Assembly (NCBI RefSeq): GCF_958298935.1
Contig: NC_084929.1
Location: 3,472,001 to 3,536,000 of the forward strand
Direction of reading: 5' to 3'
Source: Phragmites australis
Lineage: Eukaryota > Streptophyta > Magnoliopsida > Poales > Poaceae
Length of the DNA: 64,000 nucleotides
Part shown: positions 34,297-44,185 of the stretch, piece by piece
How positions within the stretch are numbered: the first letter of the stretch is position 1
How the letters are laid out: the number at the start of each line of letters is the position of its first letter
Program-made: the position numbers and the translations under genes
Notes under the pieces: model-generated
What the model was told of the DNA's origin: nothing
Seen by the model: the letters and a program-made list of their open reading frames with translations, nothing else
The model's database searches: none

Positions 34297-34527
34297 TGTT
34301 GAGAAACCGCTGCTACTGGGTGTAATCCAACGATCCCTCGAGAGAGCAATTGCAAAAGGAGACACAATGTAGGAGAAAAGGCTTTCTTTTCTTTATTCAT
34401 CTGTGTTTACAATGAGGGGTGTTGCCCCATATATATAGTGCCAAAACTCCCTAAGAGATAGAATCGAATCTTTCAAAGAGATCGAAATAGGCCCACATTC
34501 AGTTGTGAAACTCTAGGTTTCCTAATA
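34297..34527 (-). repeat. 3' LTR of copia D2
   Basis: 231 bp, aligned throughout with 36276-36505 (shared GAGAAACCGCTGCTAC and TTTATTCATNTGTGTTTACA). A TATATATA box lies near 34429. CCCAAGGGGAG (minus strand) next to it is the polypurine tract. Confidence 0.85.
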
Positions 34528-34768
34528 CTCCCCTTGGGTACTTCTCGCGAAATGCATATGTCTCATCAAAACTCCCCAAAAACCCAGTGGGAAAAATTGG
34601 GAGAAAGAGTACATAGCTCGCGACATAGTCACATAAATTACCTTATTAAAAACCTTAACATGAGAAAGTTTAAGAAAATTCATTTAAGGGAAAAAGAGTA
34701 CAATCCACCCAAATGCTTCATATAATCTTTATTATTAACTTTGGGCACTTAATCTTCTTGACTAAGAT

Positions 34769-36243
34769 TTAATTCTTCATATCGGTATTACGTGAAAATT
34801 CTCCCCCTGAAATGGACAACTCTCTAAGCCTCATCATCCCAATGCCACAAACACATCTTTCAAAACTAGATGCAGGGAGAGACTTAGTAAATAAATCTGC
34901 AAGATTTTCACATGACTTGGTATGTATTACCTTTATTTCATTCATATTATGCAATTCATGAGTATAAAAGAATATAGGGTTGATATGCTTCATTAAGTTG
35001 CTTTTCACATATCCCGATTTCACTTGTGCAACACATGCAACATTATCTTTATGGATAATAGTGGGAGTGTTAGTAGTGTTTAAACCATATGACTGTTGGA
35101 TATGATTGATCACTCTTCTAATCCATGCGCATTTCCTTGCGGCTTCATATAAAGTTTTTATTTCTGAGTGATTCGTCGAAGTAGATACAAGACTTTGCTT
35201 TGACAGTTTCCAGGAAATTACAGTTACACCACATAGGAAAATATAGTCAGTCTGTGATTTCGCTGTATGCGGGTCTTACAGATACCCAGCATCTGCGTAT
35301 CCGACTAGAATTAGGTCTTGATTCTTTCTGTAGAACAGACCCAGATCTATGCTACCTTGCAAGTAACACAGAATTCCTTTCACGCCCTTCCAATACCTTC
35401 TAGTGGGCTCTATGTTGTATCGGGATTTCCGGTCCCAATATTTTCTCCCCCTCTTCTCTAGGTCTATAGGAATCTTGATCTGCTTGCAATGATCTTCCGA
35501 CCATGAGGGTTTTAGCGGGAAGTGATTTTTCAAAACCAAACAGCTCTAACACCTTCTGAGTGTAGTTTGACTGATGTACTAAAACTTCAGGTTGGCTACC
35601 ACTGAGATTCAATATCTAAAGGTAATGCTACCCATCATCGAGGAATAGATTCCTTCATAATCAACGCCTGTTCGTTGAATGAAATATTGTACCACTAGTT
35701 GTGCTTTGTACGTCACAATTCCATTCATTTCATTCCTCTTACGAACAAAAATCCACCTGTATCCTATTGTTTTGATGTGGGGAGATGTGCGACATACTGA
35801 CTAAAAAAACCCTCTCTTTTGTTCAGGAATAATAGTTCAGCTGTTATTGTCTTCTGCCAGTCTTCCTAATCTGATCTCATTCTATATTCAGTGAGCGATG
35901 CAGGTTCAAGGTCATGATCTATAACTGTGGCAATTTTATTTGCGAAGTATACGTCAACTATTGTGGTTGCTCTGTTCTAGGATTCTCCTGAATTCACATA
36001 GTTCATTTCTATTTCATCATGAGTTGCACTTTCATGTGCTTCTACATCTTGCTCTTCATTATTTCTTTCAGGTGCACTTTCAGGTGCTTCTTCATTATTT
36101 CTTACTGCTGGAGCAAGGCCCTTTAGTTTACCAGCGTCAATTTCTATTTCAGCGCACGCATTATCGCTGGTTTCTTCCTGCGTGGGAAGATACAAATTTG
36201 GTATACCTACTTCCCGAGGTTCCATACCATCGTCAGGTCTCAA
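34769..36243 (-). pseudogene. RT/RNase H remnants of copia D2
   Basis: Three minus-strand pieces. 35977-36243 is the acidic linker that precedes RT in copia pol. 35276-35612 holds the end of RT and the connection (YTQKVLELFGFEKSLPAKT, RYWKGVKGILCYLQGSIDLG, LVGYADAGYL). 34769-35113 is the RNase H end (IIHKDNVACVAQVKSGYVKS, LADLFTKSLPASSFE). The RT catalytic YVDD is not found. Stops and frameshifts throughout. Confidence 0.8.
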
Positions 36244-36275
36244 CTGACTCTTCTTCTTTTTTTATTTGGGGCATA

Positions 36276-36505
36276 CGTTGAGAAACCGCTGCTACCGGGT
36301 GTAGTTTAGTGATTCTTCGAGAGAAAATTGCAAAAGAAGACACAGTGTAGGGAAAAATGCTTTCTCTTCTTTATTCATATGTGTTTACAATGAGGGGTGC
36401 TCCTTCGTATATACAGTGCAGAAAACCCGAAAAAGATAGAATCGAATTTTTCAAAAAAATCAAGACAGATCCACGTTTAATTGTAAAACTACAAATTACC
36501 TAACA
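36276..36505 (-). repeat. 5' LTR of copia D2
   Basis: 230 bp, ending CCTAACA on the plus strand and followed by the GCTTA duplication. It lies about 270 bp upstream of the first candidate exon of the protease-like gene. Confidence 0.85.
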
Positions 36506-36778
36506 GCTTACAACATCTAGGACTAACAGGGCATTGGGGCCAGCCCGACGGCACCGGTCCACGAGGAGGGACGGTTTCTCTTTGATTCCTCTTGAACCCG
36601 ATCCAACCCGACCTATCACTACCCTCCTCTGGCCAGACCCAAACTCAAAGTAAGACCCAAACTGACAGCAAGGCCCAACCGGACCAGACCGCGGCCTCAA
36701 AGCCCAACCACACCGGTTAGCCCTAGCCTACCCAACCACTCGCGCCCCTATCTAAGCAAGCACCCATCACATCCGTGC
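36506..36778 (+). promoter_or_regulatory. Remaining promoter region of the protease-like gene
   Basis: This is all that remains between copia D2 and the candidate first exon. CCCTATCTAAG at about 36746-36756 is a weak TATA-like element; a poly-GCC 5' region follows. No other promoter element is clear. Confidence 0.3.
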
Positions 36779-37147
36779 GCTCCCAACCTCGCCGCCGCCG
36801 CCGCCGCCGCCGACCCAGCCGGTGAGGCCTTCTTCCCGAGCGCAGGAGCACCTTACTTCGCTGAATCCGTTCCTAACCCCGGTTCCTCGCCGGCGACTAT
36901 CTTTTATCCGGTGAGCCGCTACCCGATCTAGTTCATGCTTTGGTGTTCTCGTACCATGCCGTGACACTTTATCAATTACTTACCTGCTGAAGACCTACGG
37001 CCTCCTAGTGGCCGGATCCCAAGACAGAGACCGTCGCGGACGCGTTCCCCGGCCTCTCGGTGTTCGGCGGACGTGGAAAGCGCCTTCTCGTCAAGAGGCG
37101 GTTTGATCCCGTGGCGGTGGCCTTCGAGGGCACAGTGGATCGTTTAG
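36779..37147 (+). CDS. Candidate upstream coding exons of the protease-like gene
   Basis: Two stretches join in frame with each other and with the exon at 37726. The first, up to 36910, reads through a seven-Ala run to SSPATIFYP at GTGAGC. The second, 37009-37147 (CTCCTAG|TGG ... TTAG|GTGTCG), reads VADAFPGLSVFGGRGKRLLV and FDPVAVAFEGTVD. Introns would be 98 and 578 nt, phases 0 and 1. The frame is open, but no in-frame ATG is seen up to the copia insertion, so the start is missing, in a lost exon, or these are UTR exons. The coding-like composition favours real protein sequence. Confidence 0.45.
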
Positions 37148-37736
37148 GTGTCGCTGGATCTTTGGTTCGTCGGGTTGCTTTTCCAGTGGTTCGAATTTGT
37201 TAGATATCAGGGCTTGTTCGTGTAGGAATTCAATATTTAGATAATTAGCTTCTTATCGGTGGTTGATTCGTCATCTAGGATTGGGTTGTGCGCGCATGTA
37301 GTGCCTTCGCTTTTTTTTTTCTACTGTCGGATGTACCTCACGCTTTTGCTGTTTCGGTTGCTCATGCTACGAATTCGACGACGAATTGTAGATCTTACAT
37401 CGAAGCCAAATATTTTGCACTTATTTTGGGCACTTATTTGTTTACTCTTTTATCACAATTAATTTTGTTTGATAAGTGAGAAACTAACAGTTAACGAATT
37501 GGTGTTTCAGCTGCTCTCCCCCTATCTTGCCAATAACTCTTTTTTCTAGCTTAGCCCTAATTAATTACGGGGATTAAAATATAGGCTTATATGAGGTTGA
37601 GAACCATCAGCTTTGATGTAAACCTGTAGTAACAACCTTTTAAGAATTTGGCGTGATTGTTTTTACAACCTTTCTTTACTGGCTAGCATTACTCAATATT
37701 TTGCATTAATTTTGTTTTGCGTCAGGATTTGGAAAG

Positions 37737-40700
37737 ATGCTGACAGTTGATAGAGGTGGTGACGACCTCGCAAGGAGCTCGAATGAGGAGCAAAGGACTA
37801 GCAAGGGTGGTGGAGAGATGATTGGTTATCTTCGCACAAGGTTGCATGAGAAGCGAAGGACTAGGAAGCGTGGGGGAGAAACAATTGGTTATCATCTCAC
37901 AAGGTCAGATAAGAAGCAAAAGACTTGCGAGGGTGCAGGAGAGACAATTGGTTCATTGACTTCTGGTCTGCTGGCCATTCCTTTTTTCGGGCATACCTTT
38001 TACAACTCAATTGGAATATTCACAGTTGAGGTGTATCATTTTTATTTAACTAGGTCGGTTGCGTTTGGATACTACTCTTGCTGGGCTACTTGGCGGCTCT
38101 AGTGGTTCTGATCAAGATGTCTGTGATTGGCTTAGTGAAGAAGTTGCGTTAAAAATGGCCCGAAGTGTCGTCTCGCTTATCTTGTTTGATGGTGATTATG
38201 CTGTTTTATGCTTCTGAATTTTCCAAATAAGCATTTGAACATCAGCAACTAACTATTGGAATTATGATCTTTTGTAGGATCCATTAATATATTAGCATGC
38301 TCAGGCATCCCTATAGAAAGCAAAAAACCTGTTACAAGATTATTGACTTCAGGAAGTTTGGGTAGAATTTTTGTAGAAAAACGAAATTCTGGTTGTGACA
38401 TGAAGGTTGGTGCTGCTAATCATCCTGTACTTACTTTGCTTGTTCATTCATTTACATAACTGTGGTAATTCTGTATTCTTTTCTCGCTTATATTCTCTTT
38501 TGCTTTATTGCCATTTTAGATTCAAGTGCGCGATGCATCCAATAATGTTGCCACAGGGTGGTTGGAACAGCACTTCTTGAATCATGGATTTACTCTTGTC
38601 AACGTCAAACAACCCCTTGATGTTCGTGCAGTACATCTTGATCATGAGGTGGAAATTCTACCTGACAGTAACCTGGTAGGCATAGAGCTTATTGATTCTG
38701 CCGGACCAACGGCCATAAGAGGGATCCTGACTAAAGATTCAAGCGCTTCTGAAGATGGCCTAGAGCTTTCATACTCCACTTGTAAAATCTCTAAGGTACG
38801 CTGTTGGTATCGCTCTTAATTCTCTACATGGTTGTACTGTAAATGAATAGTTGCATCATGATATGAGTGGTTAATGTATTAATATATGCACTGAAATATT
38901 TCTCCGATGCATAAAAAATTACATATTTCCCCTATGTAACTCCTGTCCCAATCGGTGCCACTTTATTTTGTTCCTATGTAACCCTTGTTGCCTATCACTT
39001 TATTTTTGTGCTAGGTTGGCGATGGTGGACCACTTTTTGACGGTGATGGGAACTTTGTTGGCATGAACCTGTTTTTGGATGCTGGAAGAGGTGCTTTCAT
39101 GCAAAGGAGTGTAATTGTTGAAAAATTGGAGCAATTTGAGAAAAGAATTGAATTGCTTGCATGCAGAAGGTTTCGGTATGTCTCGTTTATTTCCAGAATA
39201 TATCAGCCGTAGCTTTCCCAATGTGCTTGTCTCACTGGTTCTGTTGGTTGCAATTGTGAGCCACGGTAGGACGAGGCCGAACATTAGCTGTTTGTTCCTT
39301 TTGTAGCTTTTTTGGCATTTGTAATTTCTTCGAAGTCATGAATGTTTCTCCTCATTAACTACTTGATTTCTTTGCTATGCCTTGCACCTGTATAACCTGT
39401 CGCAGTTGCTCTGTGCTATGATTAGTGATATTGCTTTAGCGTTGAAGCCACTATGTTTGTCTAACTGAAAGAAAGTAAATTTGCATTCAGGCTAAAATAT
39501 AGAGAATTCAACTCAGATTTATAACATCTCCCAAATCGAGGCATTTATGATTCTTAGGTCTGTTTCCCTATCTTTAGTGCAATTCTGTTCTTGAAGGTGT
39601 TTCATATGTTCGTGTTTTGGTTTGATCCGTATTACTTGTATTATAGTGTGTATTATATTTAGTATAATGAGTTCTCTATGTTCTGCTGCAGGTCTAGAAG
39701 AATACGCGCACCTGGGCCTCTGAAACAAAACGGAAAACACTATACCTCCTACCCAGAAGGTGATACAACCACTTCTTAAGACCACAAATTATAGCATTTT
39801 TATGCAATTCATAACCATTTCAGCGGAATACTATTTGTAAGCTCCTCACAAGTGGTGCTAGTTTTTTTTTTCTTATCATTGTGCTCGTATAATAAGTATA
39901 CTACCATAGGGTCAGTGCCAATCAGTTAACCTTACTACGTTATGTTCATGGTATGCTCAACCAATGTGGGTGCTACTCATCCTTAGTTTTATATGAGTGC
40001 CATTTATCATGATTATTATATCAGTGCTAGGATATGAACTGTGCTAATCACTTGAGCTTGTTGCACCAGGAAATGAACTTACAAACCAGGATCTGTTGGA
40101 GGAGGATCTAAACTCCTTGGGTTATCCCAAGTCAGTGGATTGTAAGTCAATGTTTTCGATTTTACCGACTTCTCCAGCATAGCACTTTAGTTTCAGCCCA
40201 GGCACTAACACCTTTTTTGTCGTGTATCTTTAACCAGGTGGCATGGTTTTGGTTAATACTTTTGAAGACACTTTTGGTGACTCATATGATTCTGGTGAAG
40301 GTGTCTGGGGTATACTCAGTGAAACAGTTTCAAAAGATTTGTCTCAGAGTGTTGTCTCCCTTGCTTCATACAAAGGTGATTTTACAGTAACATGCTCTTG
40401 GTTCCATATTTGTATTTGATCATTATTAGCTAACGATAAAAATTATGGTATGCAGGAGAAATGAGGTCTTTTGCTTGTTCAGGCATAGTTACAGAATGGA
40501 ATGGATGCACCACTATTCTGACTTCGGCAAGCTTGGTTAGAGATCGTCTTGATGAAGACAAGATCGATAAAAACCTCAGGGTTGGTGCTCTTAATCGTGC
40601 AGTGCTTCTTGTCCCTTGAGATATTGCTTAAGTCTCTAATTTTACATTTGCAGATTGACGTGTTGCTTACAAACAAACAACGCACTGAAGGGACATTGCA

Positions 40701-41638
40701 ACATTACAACTTGCACTATAATATAGCTATTGTCAGTTTCAAGGGTTCCTGTGCTCTTTCTACAGCAAATATTTATGATCGGGCACTTAATACTACCCAA
40801 GTGGTAGCTGTAGGGCGTTGCTTTGAATCAGGCACGTTAATGGCCACGAGAGGGAAACTGACAAGGTGGCAAAAGCACTGGCGGAGCAGATTTGATTGCA
40901 ATGTTATCCAATACTCCACTTGTGAAATCACTAAGGTACACTGTTGATTTTTCTTGCCTTTTTTACATGGTAGAAGTAGATAAGTTTCTTCAGAACGAGG
41001 TGACGAGTCCTGGTTTATTATTTTGTTAGGCTGGGATTGGAGGACCTGTTGTTGATTTTGAAGGAAAATTTGTTGGCATGAACTTCTATGATGAGAAAGA
41101 AGGGACCCCGTTCCTACCACAAGCTATGATTCTCCTAGTCCTGGCACATTTCGAGAAGAGAAGGTATTTCTGGTAGTATATTCTTTCGTGGGTTTGCAAA
41201 TGCTTGTCATGTGGCATAGATTAAGTTTTATGTTTTGGGAAGTACTTTTGTGGATCAAGTAGGCCTGCAAGTCCTGTTAGCAGGTTCAGTTGTTAGTGTA
41301 GTTATTTTTTTTTTGGCAGAATATTAGTATAGTTATTCTATTGGATCTAATCTGTTTTTTTTTTGTGTGTGTTGGATAGGATTGTTGCTGAAGCTGACGA
41401 TGATGGTTACACGAATAGGTACATTTCTATTACGTGCATTACTTGGTTTCAATGTTCTGCATAAATCCGGTCGAGTTATTTTGGAGGAAAGACAGTTGAC
41501 CTGTGTGGCTCTTGTTCGGTTTCTTCTCTAGCCTACGTCTGCATAAATCCGGTTGTTGTGTTTGTTGTTGTTGACAGATGGCCAGTGCCTAAGCCATTTT
41601 GGCGTCATCCCGATCATCAGCGGAATGAGGACAAATAA
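37737..41638 (+). CDS. Two-domain degenerate trypsin-like protease gene
   Basis: Thirteen coding exons, 616 residues from this ATG: 37737-37965, 38054-38191, 38278-38405, 38520-38795, 39015-39175, 39692-39759, 40070-40141, 40238-40375, 40456-40580, 40654-40935, 41030-41163, 41380-41418, 41578-41638. All junctions are GT-AG and keep phase; the first donor may instead be at 37951. The N-terminus has three copies of a ~21-residue repeat ending ET/MIG(Y/S). Two trypsin/Deg-like domains follow. The Ser position of GNSGGP is Asp in VGDGGP (domain 1) and Ile in AGIGGP (domain 2). Domain 2 has LTSASLV where the His is expected and YNIAIVSF where the Asp is expected. It ends WPVPKPFWRHP. It belongs to an expanded grass family (recalled); probably a pseudo-enzyme. 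Confidence 0.8.
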
Positions 41639-41856
41639 TAGGGGGTGATTCATGTACCCGGGAGCTCATCCGTATACAGGACACGGACACCTCTTTGGGG
41701 AGCTGATCAGTTTACATTAGATATCATTGCATCCTTGAACTGTTATGCTCACTCAGTCTGTCAATTGCCTTGCAAGTGGTGAACCTTTTTCTTCTCCCGA
41801 ACAGTAGTGAACCTTTTGTTTCTGCTCATTATATGTGCAAAGGGTAAAACAAATTG
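41639..41856. other. 3' UTR and flank of the protease-like gene
   Basis: The stretch is T-rich with no ORF of note. No clear AATAAA signal is seen. Confidence 0.45.
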
Positions 41857-42043
41857 TAATTGGTTGGACAATGGTTGCACAATCCAATCGGATGTTGCTG
41901 TAATTGGAGTCCCATGTAGTGTAACCAAGGTTTTTAAGGCGTAGCCTAGTAATTTGGTTGGACAATGGTTGCACAATCCAATCGGATGTTGCTGTAATTG
42001 GAGTCCCATCTAGTGTAACCAAGATTTTTAAGGCAACGCCTAG
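41857..42043. repeat. 94-bp tandem duplication beside a hAT end
   Basis: TGGTTGGACAATGGTTGCAC begins at 41861 and again at 41955, a 94-bp period. Each copy includes TAGTGTAACCAAG(G/A)TTTTTAAGGC, that is, the target site of the hAT element at 42020 plus its first ~24 bases. Only the second copy leads into a full element. Confidence 0.9.
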
Positions 42044-42655
42044 GTGACAAGGCGTGTTTGCGTCTCTGGGTGTCGCCATCGCCATACTGAGAGAGAGGGA
42101 GAGCTTGGTGTGCACCTGGAAAGCGACGGCGGTGGCTTGGCGCTGTCATCCAGCAGCTTCTGCTTCATGTTCGGCGTCTCCTCATCTTCATCGCCTCGCG
42201 CCCCTGACGGCGTCCTCCTCTACAGGGGAGGTGGCGGTGGTGACTGGGGAGGGGGAGGAGGTGGTGGCGGCGATTGGGGAGAGGGAGGAAAGGGTGGCAA
42301 TGGGGAGGAGAGCGGAGACGTTGGCGGTGAGGAAGGTGAGGAGGAGGTCGCAGCGGGGGGGGGGGGGGGAGGGGGATGGAAGCTGAGGTAGCTCGGGAAA
42401 GTGAGTGAGGACTCAGGGTTCGGGAGAGATTGAAGCCCTAGTGGCCAGTAGTGGGCTATTGGGGTGCATTAGTGGGCTTTTTTCTTTTCTTTTTCTATTT
42501 TTCTGTAGGTTTTGTTTAGTTGATGAAATAATAATTACCCGCTTCATAACGCCATAGCAAGTGTGTATGGCGTCGTCTAGGTGTCCGTCATACTCGCCTA
42601 GGCGTTATGAAGGCAGTGGGCCGTTATGGCTCAGCTTGTCGCCTTAAAAACTTTG
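42020..42655. mobile_element. Small non-autonomous hAT element
   Basis: 636 bp with terminal inverted repeats CAAGATTTTTAAGGCAAC (left) and CAAAGTTTTTAAGGCGAC (right, complemented), and a perfect 8-bp target duplication AGTGTAAC (42012-42019, 42656-42663). Repeated GCCTAGGCG-type words near both ends are subterminal motifs. It has no transposase. Confidence 0.85.
42044..42391 (+). other. Gly-rich frame inside the small hAT element
   Basis: A 115-residue open frame with LYRGGGGGDWGGGGGG, then acidic and Gly-rich sequence. The GC-rich interior contrasts with the AT-rich ends and resembles a captured exon of a plastid-type Gly-rich protein, but I cannot name a parent gene. A run of Gs at 42355-42369 lies at its end. 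It could equally be low-complexity filler. Confidence 0.3.
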
Positions 42656-42946
42656 AGTGTAACATATCTCAACCTGGTAGCATGAATGACAGCTAGCTCA
42701 GCCTGCTTCAGTCATTTGCTTTATATGTTTCTTATTTTGTCCCGTGCTCCTTGCGTACGCGGTTGCAAGCGGGCTCGAATGTGGTGGAGGGAAGGAAATG
42801 GGAGCGAGGATTGGCCACCTTGCCTAGCTGGTTAAAAGATCCAAACACGGCATTGTTTGCGGCCACAATGAAATCTCCTTTATTTATTAGCACTGTGTTT
42901 GGAACGCTAATAGATCTTGTTTTAGATTTTTGTGTTTTGATAAGTA
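42656..42946. other. Intergenic stretch, nothing recognised
   Basis: It starts with the hAT duplication AGTGTAAC. No gene or repeat is recognised; a short open frame at 42751-42993 has no known features. Confidence 0.5.
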
Positions 42947-43552
42947 AAAGAAGTCCACCATTTATAAGGCACGGTTCAAAAATTCGTCAGTAATTGACAA
43001 AAATTCGCGATTACCGGTCATCTCGGTCCGGCTCGGTTTCAAAATTCGAGCGGTAATCGAATTTGAATTCAAAAAAATCAAACCGATTTAGAAAAACTCA
43101 AAAAATTCAAAAAAAAATTCCATAAAAAACTAGAGCTAATTTTAAGAGTATCTGTGCAAACAAAATTCGAAACAAATCTCGTTTACAGCTCCAATTCATC
43201 GACCAAAGTTCGGAATTCAGTTAATGGGCCGATTTGTTAAATGGGCCGAATGCATAGTATTACGCGGCCCGTTTCGGCCCACGTGGAATGGATAAGGTTG
43301 TCGATGGTGTGGAGAGCGCTGTGCACAGTAGAAATTCCCTACGCCATTTCTCATAGCCAAACTTGTTCGAAGATCTCCGTGCGGCATCCGAGAGGATGAC
43401 CGATGTAACTACTGTCGCGGAAGCACTTATTGAGGCTGAAACATATCGGACAAAGTCTCTCTCGTTCGTAGGTCCGCTCGCAACACGGATGGCTTGTGAC
43501 GGTAGGACTCATTTTATCTACTGTTTCGAGCCTCATATCACTTTACCTACTT

Positions 43553-44185
43553 GCAGCGCAATGGTGGTCTATGTTTGGTTCGTCTACACCTACACTATCA
43601 ATGCTTGCCAGGCGCCTAGTGTCTCAGTGCATTTCATCTAGTGGGTGTGAGAGGAATTGGAGTACATTTGCATTTATCCACACCAAAGTTTGCAACCGCT
43701 TAAGCTACAAGAAGTTCCATAAGTTGGTATATGTCAACTACAACCTGAGAATACAGAACAATTTGGATGCAGGTATCAGGTCGACTGTTGATGATGATCC
43801 ATTTCAACAGCTTATGGAGCTCACATTGAACGAGGAGAACAATCCGCTCCAGGACTAGATGGAGACCAGCAGATCAAATGCAGCCCCTGAGCTTGATGAG
43901 GAGGACATAGATAGCGACATACCCCTGCCTACTCACCTGGTGACAGACACAGTGAACACATAGGACTTACAGCAGTGAGTTGCTACAGTGGTTGGTGACA
44001 CACACACGGGAAAGAGGAAGAAGCAAATGATGCATACAAAGAAGAGCAAGAAGACTAAGGGTAAGGGCAAAAAACAAGTGCAAAGCGATGAGAGCACGGA
44101 TAGTGACCCAAAGAGCCCAACTTACCAAGAATCGAATGACAGTAGCTCAAAGACAGACAGCGGTGATGATGATGGTCAGGGCGGC
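43553..44185 (+). pseudogene. hAT transposase C-terminus, left part
   Basis: The hAT dimerisation domain is clear: WWSMFGSSTPTLSMLARRLV, SSSGCERNWSTFAFIHTK and RLSYKKFHKLVYVNYNLRI. An acidic, Lys- and Ser-rich tail follows (KKSKKTKGKGKKQVQ, SDPKSPTYQESNDSS). In-frame stops at 43856 and 43961, and a TGA shortly after, look like C-to-T decay. The frame runs into element C at 44185 and resumes in the same frame at 58405. The N-terminal zinc finger and catalytic part are missing, apart from traces at 43363-43500. Confidence 0.85.

Larger units (their letters stand above)
34297..36505 (-). mobile_element. Ty1/copia retrotransposon D2, internally deleted
   Basis: 2209 bp between two LTRs (34297-34527 and 36276-36505), with a perfect target duplication GCTTA (34292-34296, 36506-36510). 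Only the region from the integrase-RT linker to RNase H remains. The primer-binding site, gag, protease and integrase are gone, since coding-type sequence begins right next to the upstream LTR. It could be mobilised only by proteins from other copies, and without a PBS not even that. Confidence 0.9.

Noticed and set aside
37737..41638. Active Deg/HtrA protease
   Set aside because: The Ser position is replaced in both domains, and the His and Asp positions at least in domain 2.
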